Shown piece by piece: positions 1 through 8,826 of a stretch of DNA of 64,000 bases. The stretch covers positions 62,001-126,000 of the forward strand of contig JAKAWT010000001.1 of NCBI GenBank assembly GCA_021816845.1. The letters run 5' to 3'. A program made the translations under genes and the position numbers. The first letter of the stretch is position 1. Each line of letters opens with the position of its first letter. The notes under the pieces were generated by a model that ran no database searches, was not told where the DNA came from, and saw nothing but the letters and a program-made list of their open reading frames with translations. Origin of the DNA: a bacterium. Lineage in GTDB: Bacteria > Patescibacteria > Dojkabacteria > JAKAPS01 > JAJZLI01.

Positions 1-115
1 TAATATCATCCAAACTTAAATCTCTATATAAAGATTTATCATTTTGATTTAAATCCTTTATATCTAGGTCCAGACCCAGGTCTGTTATTTTAGGGTATAA
101 TTTCCATTGAGCCAT
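1..115 (-). CDS. partial CDS, N-terminus only (possibly RecJ exonuclease)
   Basis: A minus-strand frame opens with ATG at 113-115, 10 nt after the recA stop, and runs off the window without a stop (38 codons visible). The protein starts MAQWKLYPKI, which loosely resembles the K-W-x-L-x-P-K start of RecJ single-strand exonucleases; the rest is acidic and not diagnostic. The position directly behind recA suggests cotranscription with a DNA-repair gene. The coding call is fairly safe because the frame is open to the edge; the RecJ guess is weak. Confidence 0.45.
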   Translation of the reverse strand, partial: MAQWKLYPKITDLGLDLDIKDLNQNDKSLYRDLSLDDI

Positions 116-125
116 ATAAACAATG

Positions 126-1148
126 CTACATCTTTGATCTTACCTCTTCTTCAATCTTTTTGTACAAAGATTCATCATCGTGAAGAAGTGTTTTCATAGC
201 GTCTTTACCTTGAGCAAGCTGTGTATCTCCCATTTTAAACCAAGCACCCGATCTTTCTAAAACACCTAGAGTTAGTGCAGTATCAATAAGAGCACTCTCA
301 CGAGATATTCCATCGGGAAAAATTATATCAAAAGAAGCTTCTTTAAATGGAGGCGCTACCTTATTTTTAACAACCTTAGCTAGGACAACATGACCTATAA
401 CTGTATCTCCTTTTGTAATTTTTTCTTTTCTTCTAACATCAATTCTTATTGACGAATAAAATTTTAAAGCATTACCTCCAGTTGTAGTCTCTGGAGATCC
501 AAACATAATGCCTATTTTCATTCTTAATTGGTTTATGAATATGACAGTACAGTTAGATCTTGCTGATATTGATGTGAGTTTCCTCATAGCTTTTGACATT
601 AATCTTGCCTGTAAACCCATTGAGGTGTCAGACATCTCTCCTTCTATTTCTGCCTTTGGTGTTAATGCTGCAACCGAGTCAATAACAACAACATCTATTG
701 ATCCTGATCTTATCAGTGTCTCTGTAATTTCTAATGCCTGCTCCCCATAATCCGGTTGAGATAAAAAAAGATTATCTATATCAACTCCTATCCTCCTTGC
801 ATAATTTGGATCTAGAGCATGTTCTGCATCAATATACACTGCTTTACCACCAGCTTTTTGTGCTTCTGCTATAATATGAAGTGCCAAAGTAGTCTTACCA
901 GAAGATTCAGGGCCATATATCTCTATTATTCTACCCCTAGGAATTCCTCCAACCCCTAATGCGTAATCCAAAGATATAGCTCCTGTTTTGTATACATCCA
1001 TCTTCCCTTGAGGCCTATCTCCAAGTTTCATAACAGATCCAGATCCAAATTGTTTTTCAATCTGATCTAAAGCTATTTTTAATGTTTCATCTTTGTTGAA
1101 ATCCACTTTTTTCATGTTTTCAACTTTACTATTATCTCCCTTAGCCAT
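126..1148 (-). CDS. recA: recombinase RecA
   Basis: RecA forms ATP-dependent filaments on single-stranded DNA for homologous recombination and LexA-type signalling. The 340-residue protein has the Walker A motif GPESSGKTT (about residues 79-87), the Walker B segment VVVIDSVAAL, and the signature loop NQLRMKIGIMFGSPETTTGG, where M replaces the more usual E or D. The length matches the family, with a short, weakly acidic C-terminal tail. An A+T-rich leader of about 95 bp separates it from dnaB; its -10 box may be TATATA ending 7 nt before the ATG. Identification is certain. Confidence 0.98.
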   Translation of the reverse strand: MAKGDNSKVENMKKVDFNKDETLKIALDQIEKQFGSGSVMKLGDRPQGKMDVYKTGAISLDYALGVGGIPRGRIIEIYGPESSGKTTLALHIIAEAQKAGGKAVYIDAEHALDPNYARRIGVDIDNLFLSQPDYGEQALEITETLIRSGSIDVVVIDSVAALTPKAEIEGEMSDTSMGLQARLMSKAMRKLTSISARSNCTVIFINQLRMKIGIMFGSPETTTGGNALKFYSSIRIDVRRKEKITKGDTVIGHVVLAKVVKNKVAPPFKEASFDIIFPDGISRESALIDTALTLGVLERSGAWFKMGDTQLAQGKDAMKTLLHDDESLYKKIEEEVRSKM

Positions 1149-1244
1149 GGACGCATATATATAATATTATTATTTCATTATATCAAATTAAAAAATATAT
1201 TAACATAAAATATACATTCTCTAAAATTCATTGTAATATGGAAT

Positions 1245-2564
1245 TCATTCTTTTCTTTTTGAAAGATTGACAAATTGTGCCTGTTCTTTTACAAATTTCA
1301 ATTCTACCTGACCAGTCGGTCCATTCCTATGCTTTGCAATAATAACATCTGCTATGCCTTTCCTCTCTGTATCAAAATCATACAGCTCTTCCCTATCTAA
1401 AAATATTACAACATCTGCATCTTGCTCTATAGCACCTGATTCTCTCAAATCAGAAAGTTGAGGTCTACGCGATGTACGTGTTTCAACTGCACGTGAAAGT
1501 TGGCTAGCTGCAATAACAGGAACCTTTAGTTCTCTTGCCAGATTTTTTAAAAACCTAGATATTTCTGAGACTTCCTGTACCCTATTCTCTGTATTAACAC
1601 CAACAGCAAGTTGTAGATAATCAACAATAATCATATCTATCCTAGTTTCAATATTTAGCCTACGTGCTTTAGTCCTCATTTCAAGTATAGTTTGACCTGG
1701 AGTATCATCAATAAATAAATTTGCCTCTGATAATCTTCCCATAGAATCTGCTAATTTTTCTAGTTTTGATGAATCAATATGACCCATTCTATAATCCCAT
1801 AAATTTATACCAACTTGGCTAGAAATTAAACGATCCGTTAATTCCCCAGAAGACATTTCTAAGGAAAACATTGCAATATTCTTTTTTGATGACAACGCTG
1901 CATCTCTAGCTATATCAAGTAGGAATGAAGTTTTTCCTACTGAAGGACGTGCTGCTACTATTATAAGGTTTGATTCTTGGAATCCACCTAAAATGTTATC
2001 AAGATCAATAAAGCCAGAAACTATACCACGAAGTTTATCTCTACTTTCTTCTATTTCTTCTGCCTTCCTATAACTTTCAGACAATAAATCTTTCACTGGA
2101 ACGAAATCACTTTTTATATTTGAAGATGAAACATTGAAAAGATGTTTTTCAGATTCATTAATAACATCTTGTATTTTTACATCTTCTCTAAAGGATAGAT
2201 CTACAATATCAGAACCAGTTTTTATTAGTTCCCGTCTTATATATAAATCTTTTACTATTTGAGCATAATGTACAGCAGAGGATGAAAGTGATGTGTTCTC
2301 CATTAAAGAGGCAAGATAAACGTCTCCTCCTACCTTTTCTAACATTTTTCTTTTTTTAAGATTTGACTTTAGAGTTAACAAATCTATAGGTAGCCCCTCT
2401 CCAAATAGATCTAATATAGAAGCATATATTTCTTTATTTGCATTATTATAAAAGTGTTCTGGACGTAAAAATTCAATAACATCAAGTAGAGATTCTTTGT
2501 TAATCAAAATCGCACCAAGTGTTAATACTTCTGCTTCTATATTTTGTGGAGGTATTCTTTCCAT
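1245..2564 (-). CDS. dnaB: replicative DNA helicase DnaB
   Basis: Hexameric helicase that unwinds DNA ahead of the replisome. The 439-residue protein has the N-terminal DnaB domain (start MERIPPQNIEAEVLTLGAIL), a linker, and a RecA-like C-terminal domain with Walker A ARPSVGKTS, the Walker B region IIVDYLQL, the ASQLSRAVE motif and QDADVVIFLDRE. Length is typical and no intein is present. Its partner primase DnaG lies in the same window at 32.1 kb. The start follows a TATAAA-like element almost immediately, so the mRNA may have a very short leader. Confidence 0.97.
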   Translation of the reverse strand: MERIPPQNIEAEVLTLGAILINKESLLDVIEFLRPEHFYNNANKEIYASILDLFGEGLPIDLLTLKSNLKKRKMLEKVGGDVYLASLMENTSLSSSAVHYAQIVKDLYIRRELIKTGSDIVDLSFREDVKIQDVINESEKHLFNVSSSNIKSDFVPVKDLLSESYRKAEEIEESRDKLRGIVSGFIDLDNILGGFQESNLIIVAARPSVGKTSFLLDIARDAALSSKKNIAMFSLEMSSGELTDRLISSQVGINLWDYRMGHIDSSKLEKLADSMGRLSEANLFIDDTPGQTILEMRTKARRLNIETRIDMIIVDYLQLAVGVNTENRVQEVSEISRFLKNLARELKVPVIAASQLSRAVETRTSRRPQLSDLRESGAIEQDADVVIFLDREELYDFDTERKGIADVIIAKHRNGPTGQVELKFVKEQAQFVNLSKRKE

Positions 2565-2605
2565 TTTATATGAACCATTAATTGTTTGGATTTAAAACCT
2601 TTAAT

Positions 2606-3265
2606 CTAATCCTTGAATAAAATAACTTTAGTTTCAAAATCTTCATCTTGGAATTCAGTTCTATTTACCTCTAATGTCTCTACCTCTAATGACATAGCAG
2701 GGAAGATATTCAGGAAATCATCAATTAAAGCTAGAGGACTCTGAGTATCTCCTTTCTCTTTATAATGCATTGGTATAATCATATGAGGGTTCAATTGTTC
2801 AATAACTTTAATGGCGTCTTTAGAGTCGATAGTATAATGACCTCCAACAGGAATAAATAATATATCAACAACTCCTAAATCTTCAATCTGAGAATTATCA
2901 AGTATCGTTCCTAAATCCCCAAGATGGACAAAATTAACTCCATCAAAATTTACAGAATACATAGTATTCATACCTCTCTCACTACCTTTAACTTTATCAT
3001 GAAAGGAATTAACTCCAATAATAGAAACCTCTGATATATCATATTCTCCAGGATTAGATACTATATAAGTTTTATCAGTAGCATAATCTCTATTATTATG
3101 ATCAGGGTGTTCATGTGTGATTAATATAATATCAGGTTTATCAGAAAGCTTTGGAGGATTAAGATTCCCTACTTTAGAATATGGATCTATAAATACAGTA
3201 GTTTTCTTATCTGATAATTTAAAAAAAGCGTGTTTTAGATATGATACTGTGATTGAATTATACAT
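2606..3265 (-). CDS. UlaG-like metallo-beta-lactamase-fold hydrolase
   Basis: A 219-residue metal-dependent hydrolase of the COG2220/UlaG-like group. The metal-ligand motif THEHPDHNN (HxHxDH) is at about residues 51-59, followed by HLGDLG, the GGHYTID segment and a late IPMHY histidine, the usual order of the fold. It has no signal peptide, so it should act in the cytoplasm. Substrate is unknown; members are often annotated only as Zn-dependent hydrolases. A near-perfect promoter ends 6 nt upstream of the ATG, predicting a leaderless transcript. Confidence 0.8.
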   Translation of the reverse strand: MYNSITVSYLKHAFFKLSDKKTTVFIDPYSKVGNLNPPKLSDKPDIILITHEHPDHNNRDYATDKTYIVSNPGEYDISEVSIIGVNSFHDKVKGSERGMNTMYSVNFDGVNFVHLGDLGTILDNSQIEDLGVVDILFIPVGGHYTIDSKDAIKVIEQLNPHMIIPMHYKEKGDTQSPLALIDDFLNIFPAMSLEVETLEVNRTEFQDEDFETKVILFKD

Positions 3266-3271
3266 GCCCTG

Positions 3272-3300
3272 AGTATATCAAAATGAAAATGCAACTTCAA
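3272..3300 (-). promoter_or_regulatory. sigma70-type promoter of the MBL-fold gene (leaderless)
   Basis: Read on the minus strand: -35 TTGAAG (3295-3300), a 17-nt spacer, and an extended -10 TGA-TATACT (TATACT at 3272-3277), then only 6 nt to the ATG at 3265. A start point at the usual distance would fall on or beside the start codon. Confidence 0.6.
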
Positions 3301-3326
3301 TCTCGTGTATTAGATATTTTTACTAA

Positions 3327-3355
3327 TTGCTCAAAGTAGATTCTTTTGATATAAT
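3327..3355 (+). promoter_or_regulatory. promoter of rpmE (leaderless)
   Basis: -35-like TTGCTC (3327-3332), 17-nt spacer, and extended -10 TGA-TATAAT (TATAAT at 3350-3355). The ATG used by L31 is at 3363, 7 nt downstream, so transcription should begin at the start codon. The promoter also rules out the longer open frame that begins at 3327. Confidence 0.65.
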
Positions 3356-3362
3356 TGTAGTT

Positions 3363-3689
3363 ATGAAAAATATACACCCTAATTATGTGCAATCAAAAGT
3401 AACATGTTCATGTGGAAATGTTATGACTTTCGGTTCTACAGTCCCTTCTATGACTGTAGAGCTTTGTTCTTCATGCCATCCTTTTTACACAGGAGAACAG
3501 AAGATTGTTGATACAGCAAATAGAGTTAAGAAGTTTACAGCTAGATCAGAAACTGCACAAAAAATAAAAGCTGTTAAGAAAACACAAGAAAAAATTGTGG
3601 AAAAGGTACAAAAAAGGTCGACACCAATGACTTTAAGAGAAATGATGCAATCCTTGAATCAAGAAAATTCAAATTCTTCAAATAAATAA
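3363..3689 (+). CDS. rpmE: 50S ribosomal protein L31
   Basis: Ribosomal protein L31 of the zinc-binding (C+) type: CSCGN near the N-terminus and CSSCHPFYTG supply the cysteines. The start at 3363 (MKNIHPNY) is chosen over an upstream frame start because that one lies inside the promoter and because L31 proteins begin M-K-x-x-I-H-P. At 108 residues it is longer than the usual 66-70; the extra C-terminal part is lysine-rich and then ends in a short MTLREMMQSL segment that could be helical. prfA follows after 18 nt, so the two are probably cotranscribed. Confidence 0.92.
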   Translation: MKNIHPNYVQSKVTCSCGNVMTFGSTVPSMTVELCSSCHPFYTGEQKIVDTANRVKKFTARSETAQKIKAVKKTQEKIVEKVQKRSTPMTLREMMQSLNQENSNSSNK

Positions 3690-3707
3690 GATTACAGGCC
3701 CAGCATC

Positions 3708-4730
3708 ATGGATCTTCAAAAATATATAAATTTTAAGGATAAACTCCCTTCTATTGAAGACAAAATACAAAATAATCCAAAAGAAATAAACTCCGTGATA
3801 GATGAATATAATAAAGTCAAATCTTTCATAAAAGATTTTGAAGAGGTTGAATCATTAAAAAATGAGATACTAAAAAATAATAATATTAAAGATTTAGCAC
3901 TTAAAGATATTATTGAGGAAGAAAACGAAACCCTTAAAGTGAAGATACAGAATATAGAAAATAAATATAAAGGTCAAGGACAATATGATGATAAGGATGT
4001 AATACTTGAAATAAGGCCTGGTACAGGAGGTGATGAGGCATCATTATTTGCCAGAGAAATGTATGAAATGTACAAAAAATATGTAAAAGATAAAGGTTGG
4101 AGAGAAGAGATAGTGGATATGGTATATGATGATAAAGGTGGGATAAAACAATTAGTAACTGAAATAAAAGGTAATTCTGTATACAGAGAATTTAAATATG
4201 AAAGTGGAGTACATAGAGTGCAACGTGTACCTAAAACTGAAAGTAGTGGCAGAATACATACATCCACAATATCAGTAGTGGTACTACCAATAATTAAAAC
4301 ATCAGATTTTGAGATCAATGATAAGGACCTAAAAATTGATTATTATAGAGCATCAGGTGCTGGAGGGCAACATGTAAATAAGACCTCATCAGCTGTAAGA
4401 ATAGTCCATATTCCCACAGGAATAATGGCAACTTCACAAAAAACTAGCTCTCAATTGCAGAATAAGGAAAATGCTATAGAAGTTTTAAGATCAAGATTAT
4501 ATTTAAAAAATCAAGAAGATGAAACAAAAAGGAATTCTAAACAAAGACAAGAGCAAATGGGAGGGGGTGAACGATCAGAGAAGATTAGAACATATAACTT
4601 CCTTCAAGACCGCATTACTGACCATAGATTAGGAAAACAAATGAATTTCCATATCCAAGATATATTTGAGAGAGGCAAATTACAAGAACTCATAGACCTT
4701 GTAAGAGAAAATCATGCTCAAAGTAATTGA
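3708..4730 (+). CDS. prfA: peptide chain release factor 1
   Basis: RF1 ends translation at UAA and UAG. The 340-residue protein has the coiled N-terminal domain, the PxT-type codon-recognition segment (VPKTES), and the peptidyl-tRNA hydrolysis motif GAGGQHVNKT. Length is close to the usual 355-360. Its own stop is TGA, so TGA is a stop codon here and an RF2 must exist elsewhere in the genome. It overlaps prmC, whose product methylates the GGQ glutamine, by 17 nt, which suggests translational coupling. Confidence 0.97.
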   Translation: MDLQKYINFKDKLPSIEDKIQNNPKEINSVIDEYNKVKSFIKDFEEVESLKNEILKNNNIKDLALKDIIEEENETLKVKIQNIENKYKGQGQYDDKDVILEIRPGTGGDEASLFAREMYEMYKKYVKDKGWREEIVDMVYDDKGGIKQLVTEIKGNSVYREFKYESGVHRVQRVPKTESSGRIHTSTISVVVLPIIKTSDFEINDKDLKIDYYRASGAGGQHVNKTSSAVRIVHIPTGIMATSQKTSSQLQNKENAIEVLRSRLYLKNQEDETKRNSKQRQEQMGGGERSEKIRTYNFLQDRITDHRLGKQMNFHIQDIFERGKLQELIDLVRENHAQSN

Positions 4731-5475
4731 TGTATTAAAATACAATGGTATAAATACTAATAATGCTCGGGACTACAGATTAATACTACAATCTATAATC
4801 AAGAATAAAAAAATACAGGACTTAGAATATACTCTTTCACAAAATGAAGAGAGAGAGTTTATAAACCTAAAGAGTAGAATTGACAATGATGAGCCAATAG
4901 AATACATATTAAACACTGCATATTTTAGGAATTATACTTTTTATGTTGATAATAATGTATTGATTCCACGTAAAGAAACCGAAACTATAGTTCCTTATTT
5001 ATCTTCATATAAATCTGTCCTTGATCTTGGGTGTGGGTCAGGTGCTGTTGGTATAACACTAAAAAAAGAATATAACAATATAAATGTAACAATGTCAGAT
5101 ATTTCACCTGAAGCAATAAAAATTGCCCGTAGGAATTCAAAAAATATAGATATTCAAATAATAAAGTCAGATCTTGTATCTAATATTAATATATCAGAAT
5201 TCGACTGTATATTTGCTAATCTACCTTATATAGACATTGATAAAAAAGATGAAGTAGTAAAATCTGTATATTCCTATGAACCTCATATTGCCCTTTTTGC
5301 AAAATCAAAGGGTCTCTTTTTAATTAATAAATTAATTCAAGAATTAAATAGAAAGAGATTTAAAGGATGTCTTTTTCTAGAACTAGATCCATGGCAAATA
5401 AGATATATATCAAAAAATAAAGAAATTATAAAAGATCAATTTGGACAAAATAGATTTATCAAGATAGAATATTAA
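4714..5475 (+). CDS. prmC: release factor glutamine N5-methyltransferase
   Basis: SAM-dependent methyltransferase that modifies the GGQ glutamine of release factors; it directly follows and overlaps prfA. Visible parts are the small N-terminal helical domain (residues 1-75), the SAM-binding motif LDLGCGSGAVG (about residues 107-117), and the substrate motif NLPYI where most family members have NPPY. The first proline of the motif is therefore leucine, a variant also seen in related HemK-like proteins. 253 residues, slightly short for PrmC. Confidence 0.88.
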   Translation: MLKVIDVLKYNGINTNNARDYRLILQSIIKNKKIQDLEYTLSQNEEREFINLKSRIDNDEPIEYILNTAYFRNYTFYVDNNVLIPRKETETIVPYLSSYKSVLDLGCGSGAVGITLKKEYNNINVTMSDISPEAIKIARRNSKNIDIQIIKSDLVSNINISEFDCIFANLPYIDIDKKDEVVKSVYSYEPHIALFAKSKGLFLINKLIQELNRKRFKGCLFLELDPWQIRYISKNKEIIKDQFGQNRFIKIEY

Positions 5476-5487
5476 TAATACTTAAAA

Positions 5488-6609
5488 ATGAAAACTTTCA
5501 TTATTAAACAAAAATATAAGAATCTAAACAAAGTAGAAATTAGTAAGAATAGTTTGATATCTAATTATAATTATTATCAAAATCTGTACCAAGATGTAAA
5601 GATTGCCCCAGTATTGAAAAGTAATGCTTACGGACACGGTATTTTAGAAATATCCAAAATTATAGATTCTCTAAATCCTCCTTTCATAGTTGTTGATAGC
5701 TTGTATGAGGCATACAAATTACAGAATATAAAAATTAAAACTCCTATACTTATTACTGGATACACAATAAAAAATAATTTTAAATTTAGAAAAATTTCTA
5801 ATATCAAATTATCCATTTATGATATTGACACACTAAAATATATACATAAAAACCAAAATAAAATAAATATACACATATTTATAGATACAGGAATGCACAG
5901 GGAAGGGATACAAATACAAGATGTCCCTAATTTTATAAATAGTATATCAGAGTATAAAAACCTTAAAATTGAGGGGATCATGAGTCATTTAGCTGATGGG
6001 AATGATACTACTTTTTCAAAATACCAACTAGATAATTTTAAGATAGCAATAGATTTGTTTGAGAAGGCAGGATATAAGTTTAAATTTAAACATATAACTG
6101 CAACATATGGATTCATTAATAAAAATTTAGATTTTAACTTTTGTAATGTAGCAAGAATAGGTTTAGGGTTATATACACCACCAAATTTAAAGATGAGAGA
6201 ATACATAAGACCTGTATTATCATTAAAATCAACTTTGGTTCAAATTAAAAATATAAAACATAATGAATTCATTGGCTATGATAGGACTTTTAGAGTAAGA
6301 CGAAAGTATGGAATGAAAATTGGAATAGTATCAGCAGGTTATTTTGAGGGAGTTGATATAAATTTATCCAGTAAAGGATTCGTATTTTATAATGGTAAAT
6401 TATGTAAAATTATAGGTAAAGTAAGTATGAATATATCAACTATAGATCTATCAAATATAAAAAATCCTAATATTGAGGATGAAATTATAATTTACAGTAA
6501 TAATTCTAAAGATAAAAATAGTATCCAAAATACATCAAAAATTACAAAACAGACTCAATATACTATTTTAACTCATATACAAGATTCTATTAAAAGAGAG
6601 ATTATCTAA
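5488..6609 (+). CDS. alr: alanine racemase
   Basis: PLP enzyme that makes D-alanine for peptidoglycan. Visible landmarks: PLP lysine in VLKSNAYGHG (residues ~42-51), the FIDTGMHREG segment, MSHLADGND, ARIGLGLY, the catalytic tyrosine region IGYDRTF, GYFEGVD and the C-terminal YTILTHI. It has 373 residues, a normal length. It lies 12 nt after prmC and is the last gene of the rpmE-prfA-prmC-alr run. It implies that a peptidoglycan wall, or at least its precursors, is made, in line with the transglycosylase and the CtpA protease in this window. Confidence 0.92.
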   Translation: MKTFIIKQKYKNLNKVEISKNSLISNYNYYQNLYQDVKIAPVLKSNAYGHGILEISKIIDSLNPPFIVVDSLYEAYKLQNIKIKTPILITGYTIKNNFKFRKISNIKLSIYDIDTLKYIHKNQNKINIHIFIDTGMHREGIQIQDVPNFINSISEYKNLKIEGIMSHLADGNDTTFSKYQLDNFKIAIDLFEKAGYKFKFKHITATYGFINKNLDFNFCNVARIGLGLYTPPNLKMREYIRPVLSLKSTLVQIKNIKHNEFIGYDRTFRVRRKYGMKIGIVSAGYFEGVDINLSSKGFVFYNGKLCKIIGKVSMNISTIDLSNIKNPNIEDEIIIYSNNSKDKNSIQNTSKITKQTQYTILTHIQDSIKREII

Positions 6610-6612
6610 ATT

Positions 6613-7824
6613 CTAAAGTAGGCTTATAGCTTTATTAAGTTGAGTATCTATGCCCTTGGAAAACTCTTTTGAGGAAAGGCTAACTTTTATATTTGGTATT
6701 ATAGGATGCTGAGGTGTAATCCATCTGCCTGAAGGGAGTAACCAATGTTCTGTCGTCATTATAAGTAGAGATCCATTGGAAAATGTAAATACATTCTGAG
6801 CAGTACCCTTACCATAAGTATTCTCGCCAACTACAGTAGCTCTGTGATAGTATTGCATGGCACCTGTAAGAATTTCAGCTGCTGAGGCGGTTCCCCCATT
6901 TACAAGAATAACCATTGGAGTTGATTGTAGGGGACCTTGATAACTTGTATAAAATTCATTATATGTACCATTCCTATTTTGTTGTTTTGCTACAAGGGTG
7001 TTTGCAGGTAAAAACTCTCCTGCTGCATAAATTGCAGCTTCAAAAAAACCTCCTGGATTACCCCTTAGATCTAGTACTATCCCTTTAGGATGCATTGCTA
7101 TAACTTGTCCCATCTTTTGCTTAAAATCATTCTCCCATTGAGTGAGAGAATTATCAGAAAATCTTAAAATCTCTATATCCACAATCCCATTTTGCAATTG
7201 TTTTATATAAATACTTGAGACATGCACAGACTCTCTATCTAATTTATATGTCACAACACTACCTGTATCTGTTTTTAATGTGAGCGTTATAGGAGTCCCC
7301 TGTTTACCACGAACAACAGTAACTACATTATTTATGTTAGAAACTCCACTAGTTTTACCATTTATACTAACTATGGTATCACCTACCGCTATTCCAGCCT
7401 TCTTGGCTGGAGTATTTGGTAGTACCTGTTCTATTGTTACTTGGCCATTTTTGTTATATCCAAGAGATACCCCAATACCGGCAAAAGAATTCCCAGAAAC
7501 TGCTTTATAATAAAGTTGTGCTTGACTTGGATCATAAAAAACAGTATGTGGATCTCCTAGTGACGACACCATGCCAGATATGGCACCATAATCTAGAGAT
7601 ACATTTGATACATTAGGATAAAAGTATTGTGTATGAATCAGATTCCATACATTATTGAAAAGACTAGAATTTACACCATTGGAAGATAATCCTTGAGAAA
7701 CTGCAGAAACCGGTACATATGATGTTTGAGGAAAATTTTCCCCCACCCAGTATCCTATAGCTACAGCAATTATCAAAGCTAAAATAATATTTAAATGTTT
7801 CTGGTTGAAAAAATTACGCATCAT
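6613..7824 (-). CDS. C-terminal processing peptidase (S41, CtpA family)
   Basis: Membrane-anchored serine protease with an N-terminal transmembrane anchor (residues ~10-28), a PDZ domain (around VLPNTPAKKAGIAVGD) and the S41 catalytic domain. The nucleophile lies in GGTASAAEILTGA and the general-base lysine in TYGKGTAQ. It cleaves C-terminal ends of extracytoplasmic proteins. At 403 residues it is typical. Its ATG overlaps the stop of the upstream gene (TAATG), so it is coupled to the uncharacterised 7824-8822 gene. Confidence 0.92.
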   Translation of the reverse strand: MMRNFFNQKHLNIILALIIAVAIGYWVGENFPQTSYVPVSAVSQGLSSNGVNSSLFNNVWNLIHTQYFYPNVSNVSLDYGAISGMVSSLGDPHTVFYDPSQAQLYYKAVSGNSFAGIGVSLGYNKNGQVTIEQVLPNTPAKKAGIAVGDTIVSINGKTSGVSNINNVVTVVRGKQGTPITLTLKTDTGSVVTYKLDRESVHVSSIYIKQLQNGIVDIEILRFSDNSLTQWENDFKQKMGQVIAMHPKGIVLDLRGNPGGFFEAAIYAAGEFLPANTLVAKQQNRNGTYNEFYTSYQGPLQSTPMVILVNGGTASAAEILTGAMQYYHRATVVGENTYGKGTAQNVFTFSNGSLLIMTTEHWLLPSGRWITPQHPIIPNIKVSLSSKEFSKGIDTQLNKAISLL

Positions 7825-8822
7825 TATATTATACCAATAACATCATCTGATTGCACACTAACCTCTACATTTGAATCTAGTAGTACATTTATATTAGATA
7901 CATCTGGATTCACATTAACAACTTTGCCAGAGTATCCCCAATATGGTAGAGCAAAAATTTGGACGATATCATTAACATTCACTTTCCTTATATATGCAGA
8001 TTTAACATCTTCTGCAGAGACTTTATCTGGTATAATAATAGAATTTGTTTCATTCTCTATTAATATTTGTTTTTTTTCAAAATTTTTAAGTTTAGAAAAA
8101 TACAAATCCTCTATTTTACCAAAACCGTCTATTATAGCTATTGTTATAGAGGTAGAGTCAATAAGTTCTTCTAATGACTGATGCTCTTTAACCTCAATAC
8201 CACAACCTATAATTCCTATAACACCAACAGCCAGAGATTTCTTTATGATTTCTTGTGTTATTATATTGCCTACATATATTATAGAATCTATACAGGAAGA
8301 ATTGATACTGTCTAGGTTTAAAATACCATTATTATTAGCTATATATTTTAATCTAGCCTCTATGGTCTTACCAAAAACATATTTTAAATTACATCTTACT
8401 ACTTCTGTATCTATTATAATTTTCCTACCCTCATCTTCAATACTACTTATTTTCCCATCTACATCAGATCTTAATGTTATATCTTCAGGGTAAGATTTTA
8501 TAAGAATATGTCCTTTCCCAAGTTCAGATAAATCAACAATACCTTCTACCGGAGATACTAAAATCTTCTTCCTTTTTTTTAACATAATATCCCCTTTATT
8601 AATAATTTGACCATGCACAACATGTAAATATTTTTCTGGTTTTGAAACAAAATCTAATACATTAATTCTATATGCCATCTTAGAAACGGTACCTCTGGCA
8701 AGGATGGTATTATCTTTAATTCTATCTCCAGGAGATACTACAACCTCAGCATTATCCATATTATATCTGGTGTATTTATAACCTTTCTGATATACAAATT
8801 TTTTTATGTAAGTTATATCCAT
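7824..8822 (-). CDS. uncharacterised protein with lipoyl-like and KOW-like segments
   Basis: 332 residues without transmembrane segments; no family recognised with confidence. The middle has hammerhead-like beta segments around VSPVEGIVDL and LRSDVDGKIS that look like biotinyl/lipoyl carrier folds but lack the carrier lysine motif. The last 45 residues (ALPYWGYSGKVVNV onward) look like a KOW beta-barrel. It sits between the 8827-9966 gene (5 nt gap) and ctpA (overlap), so the three form an operon. The two unknowns probably act together. Confidence 0.6.
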   Translation of the reverse strand: MDITYIKKFVYQKGYKYTRYNMDNAEVVVSPGDRIKDNTILARGTVSKMAYRINVLDFVSKPEKYLHVVHGQIINKGDIMLKKRKKILVSPVEGIVDLSELGKGHILIKSYPEDITLRSDVDGKISSIEDEGRKIIIDTEVVRCNLKYVFGKTIEARLKYIANNNGILNLDSINSSCIDSIIYVGNIITQEIIKKSLAVGVIGIIGCGIEVKEHQSLEELIDSTSITIAIIDGFGKIEDLYFSKLKNFEKKQILIENETNSIIIPDKVSAEDVKSAYIRKVNVNDIVQIFALPYWGYSGKVVNVNPDVSNINVLLDSNVEVSVQSDDVIGII

Positions 8823-8826
8823 TATT

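Noticed and set aside
508..750. 80-codon plus-strand open frame inside recA
   Set aside because: Antisense shadow of a fully conserved gene; no start context and no recognisable protein.
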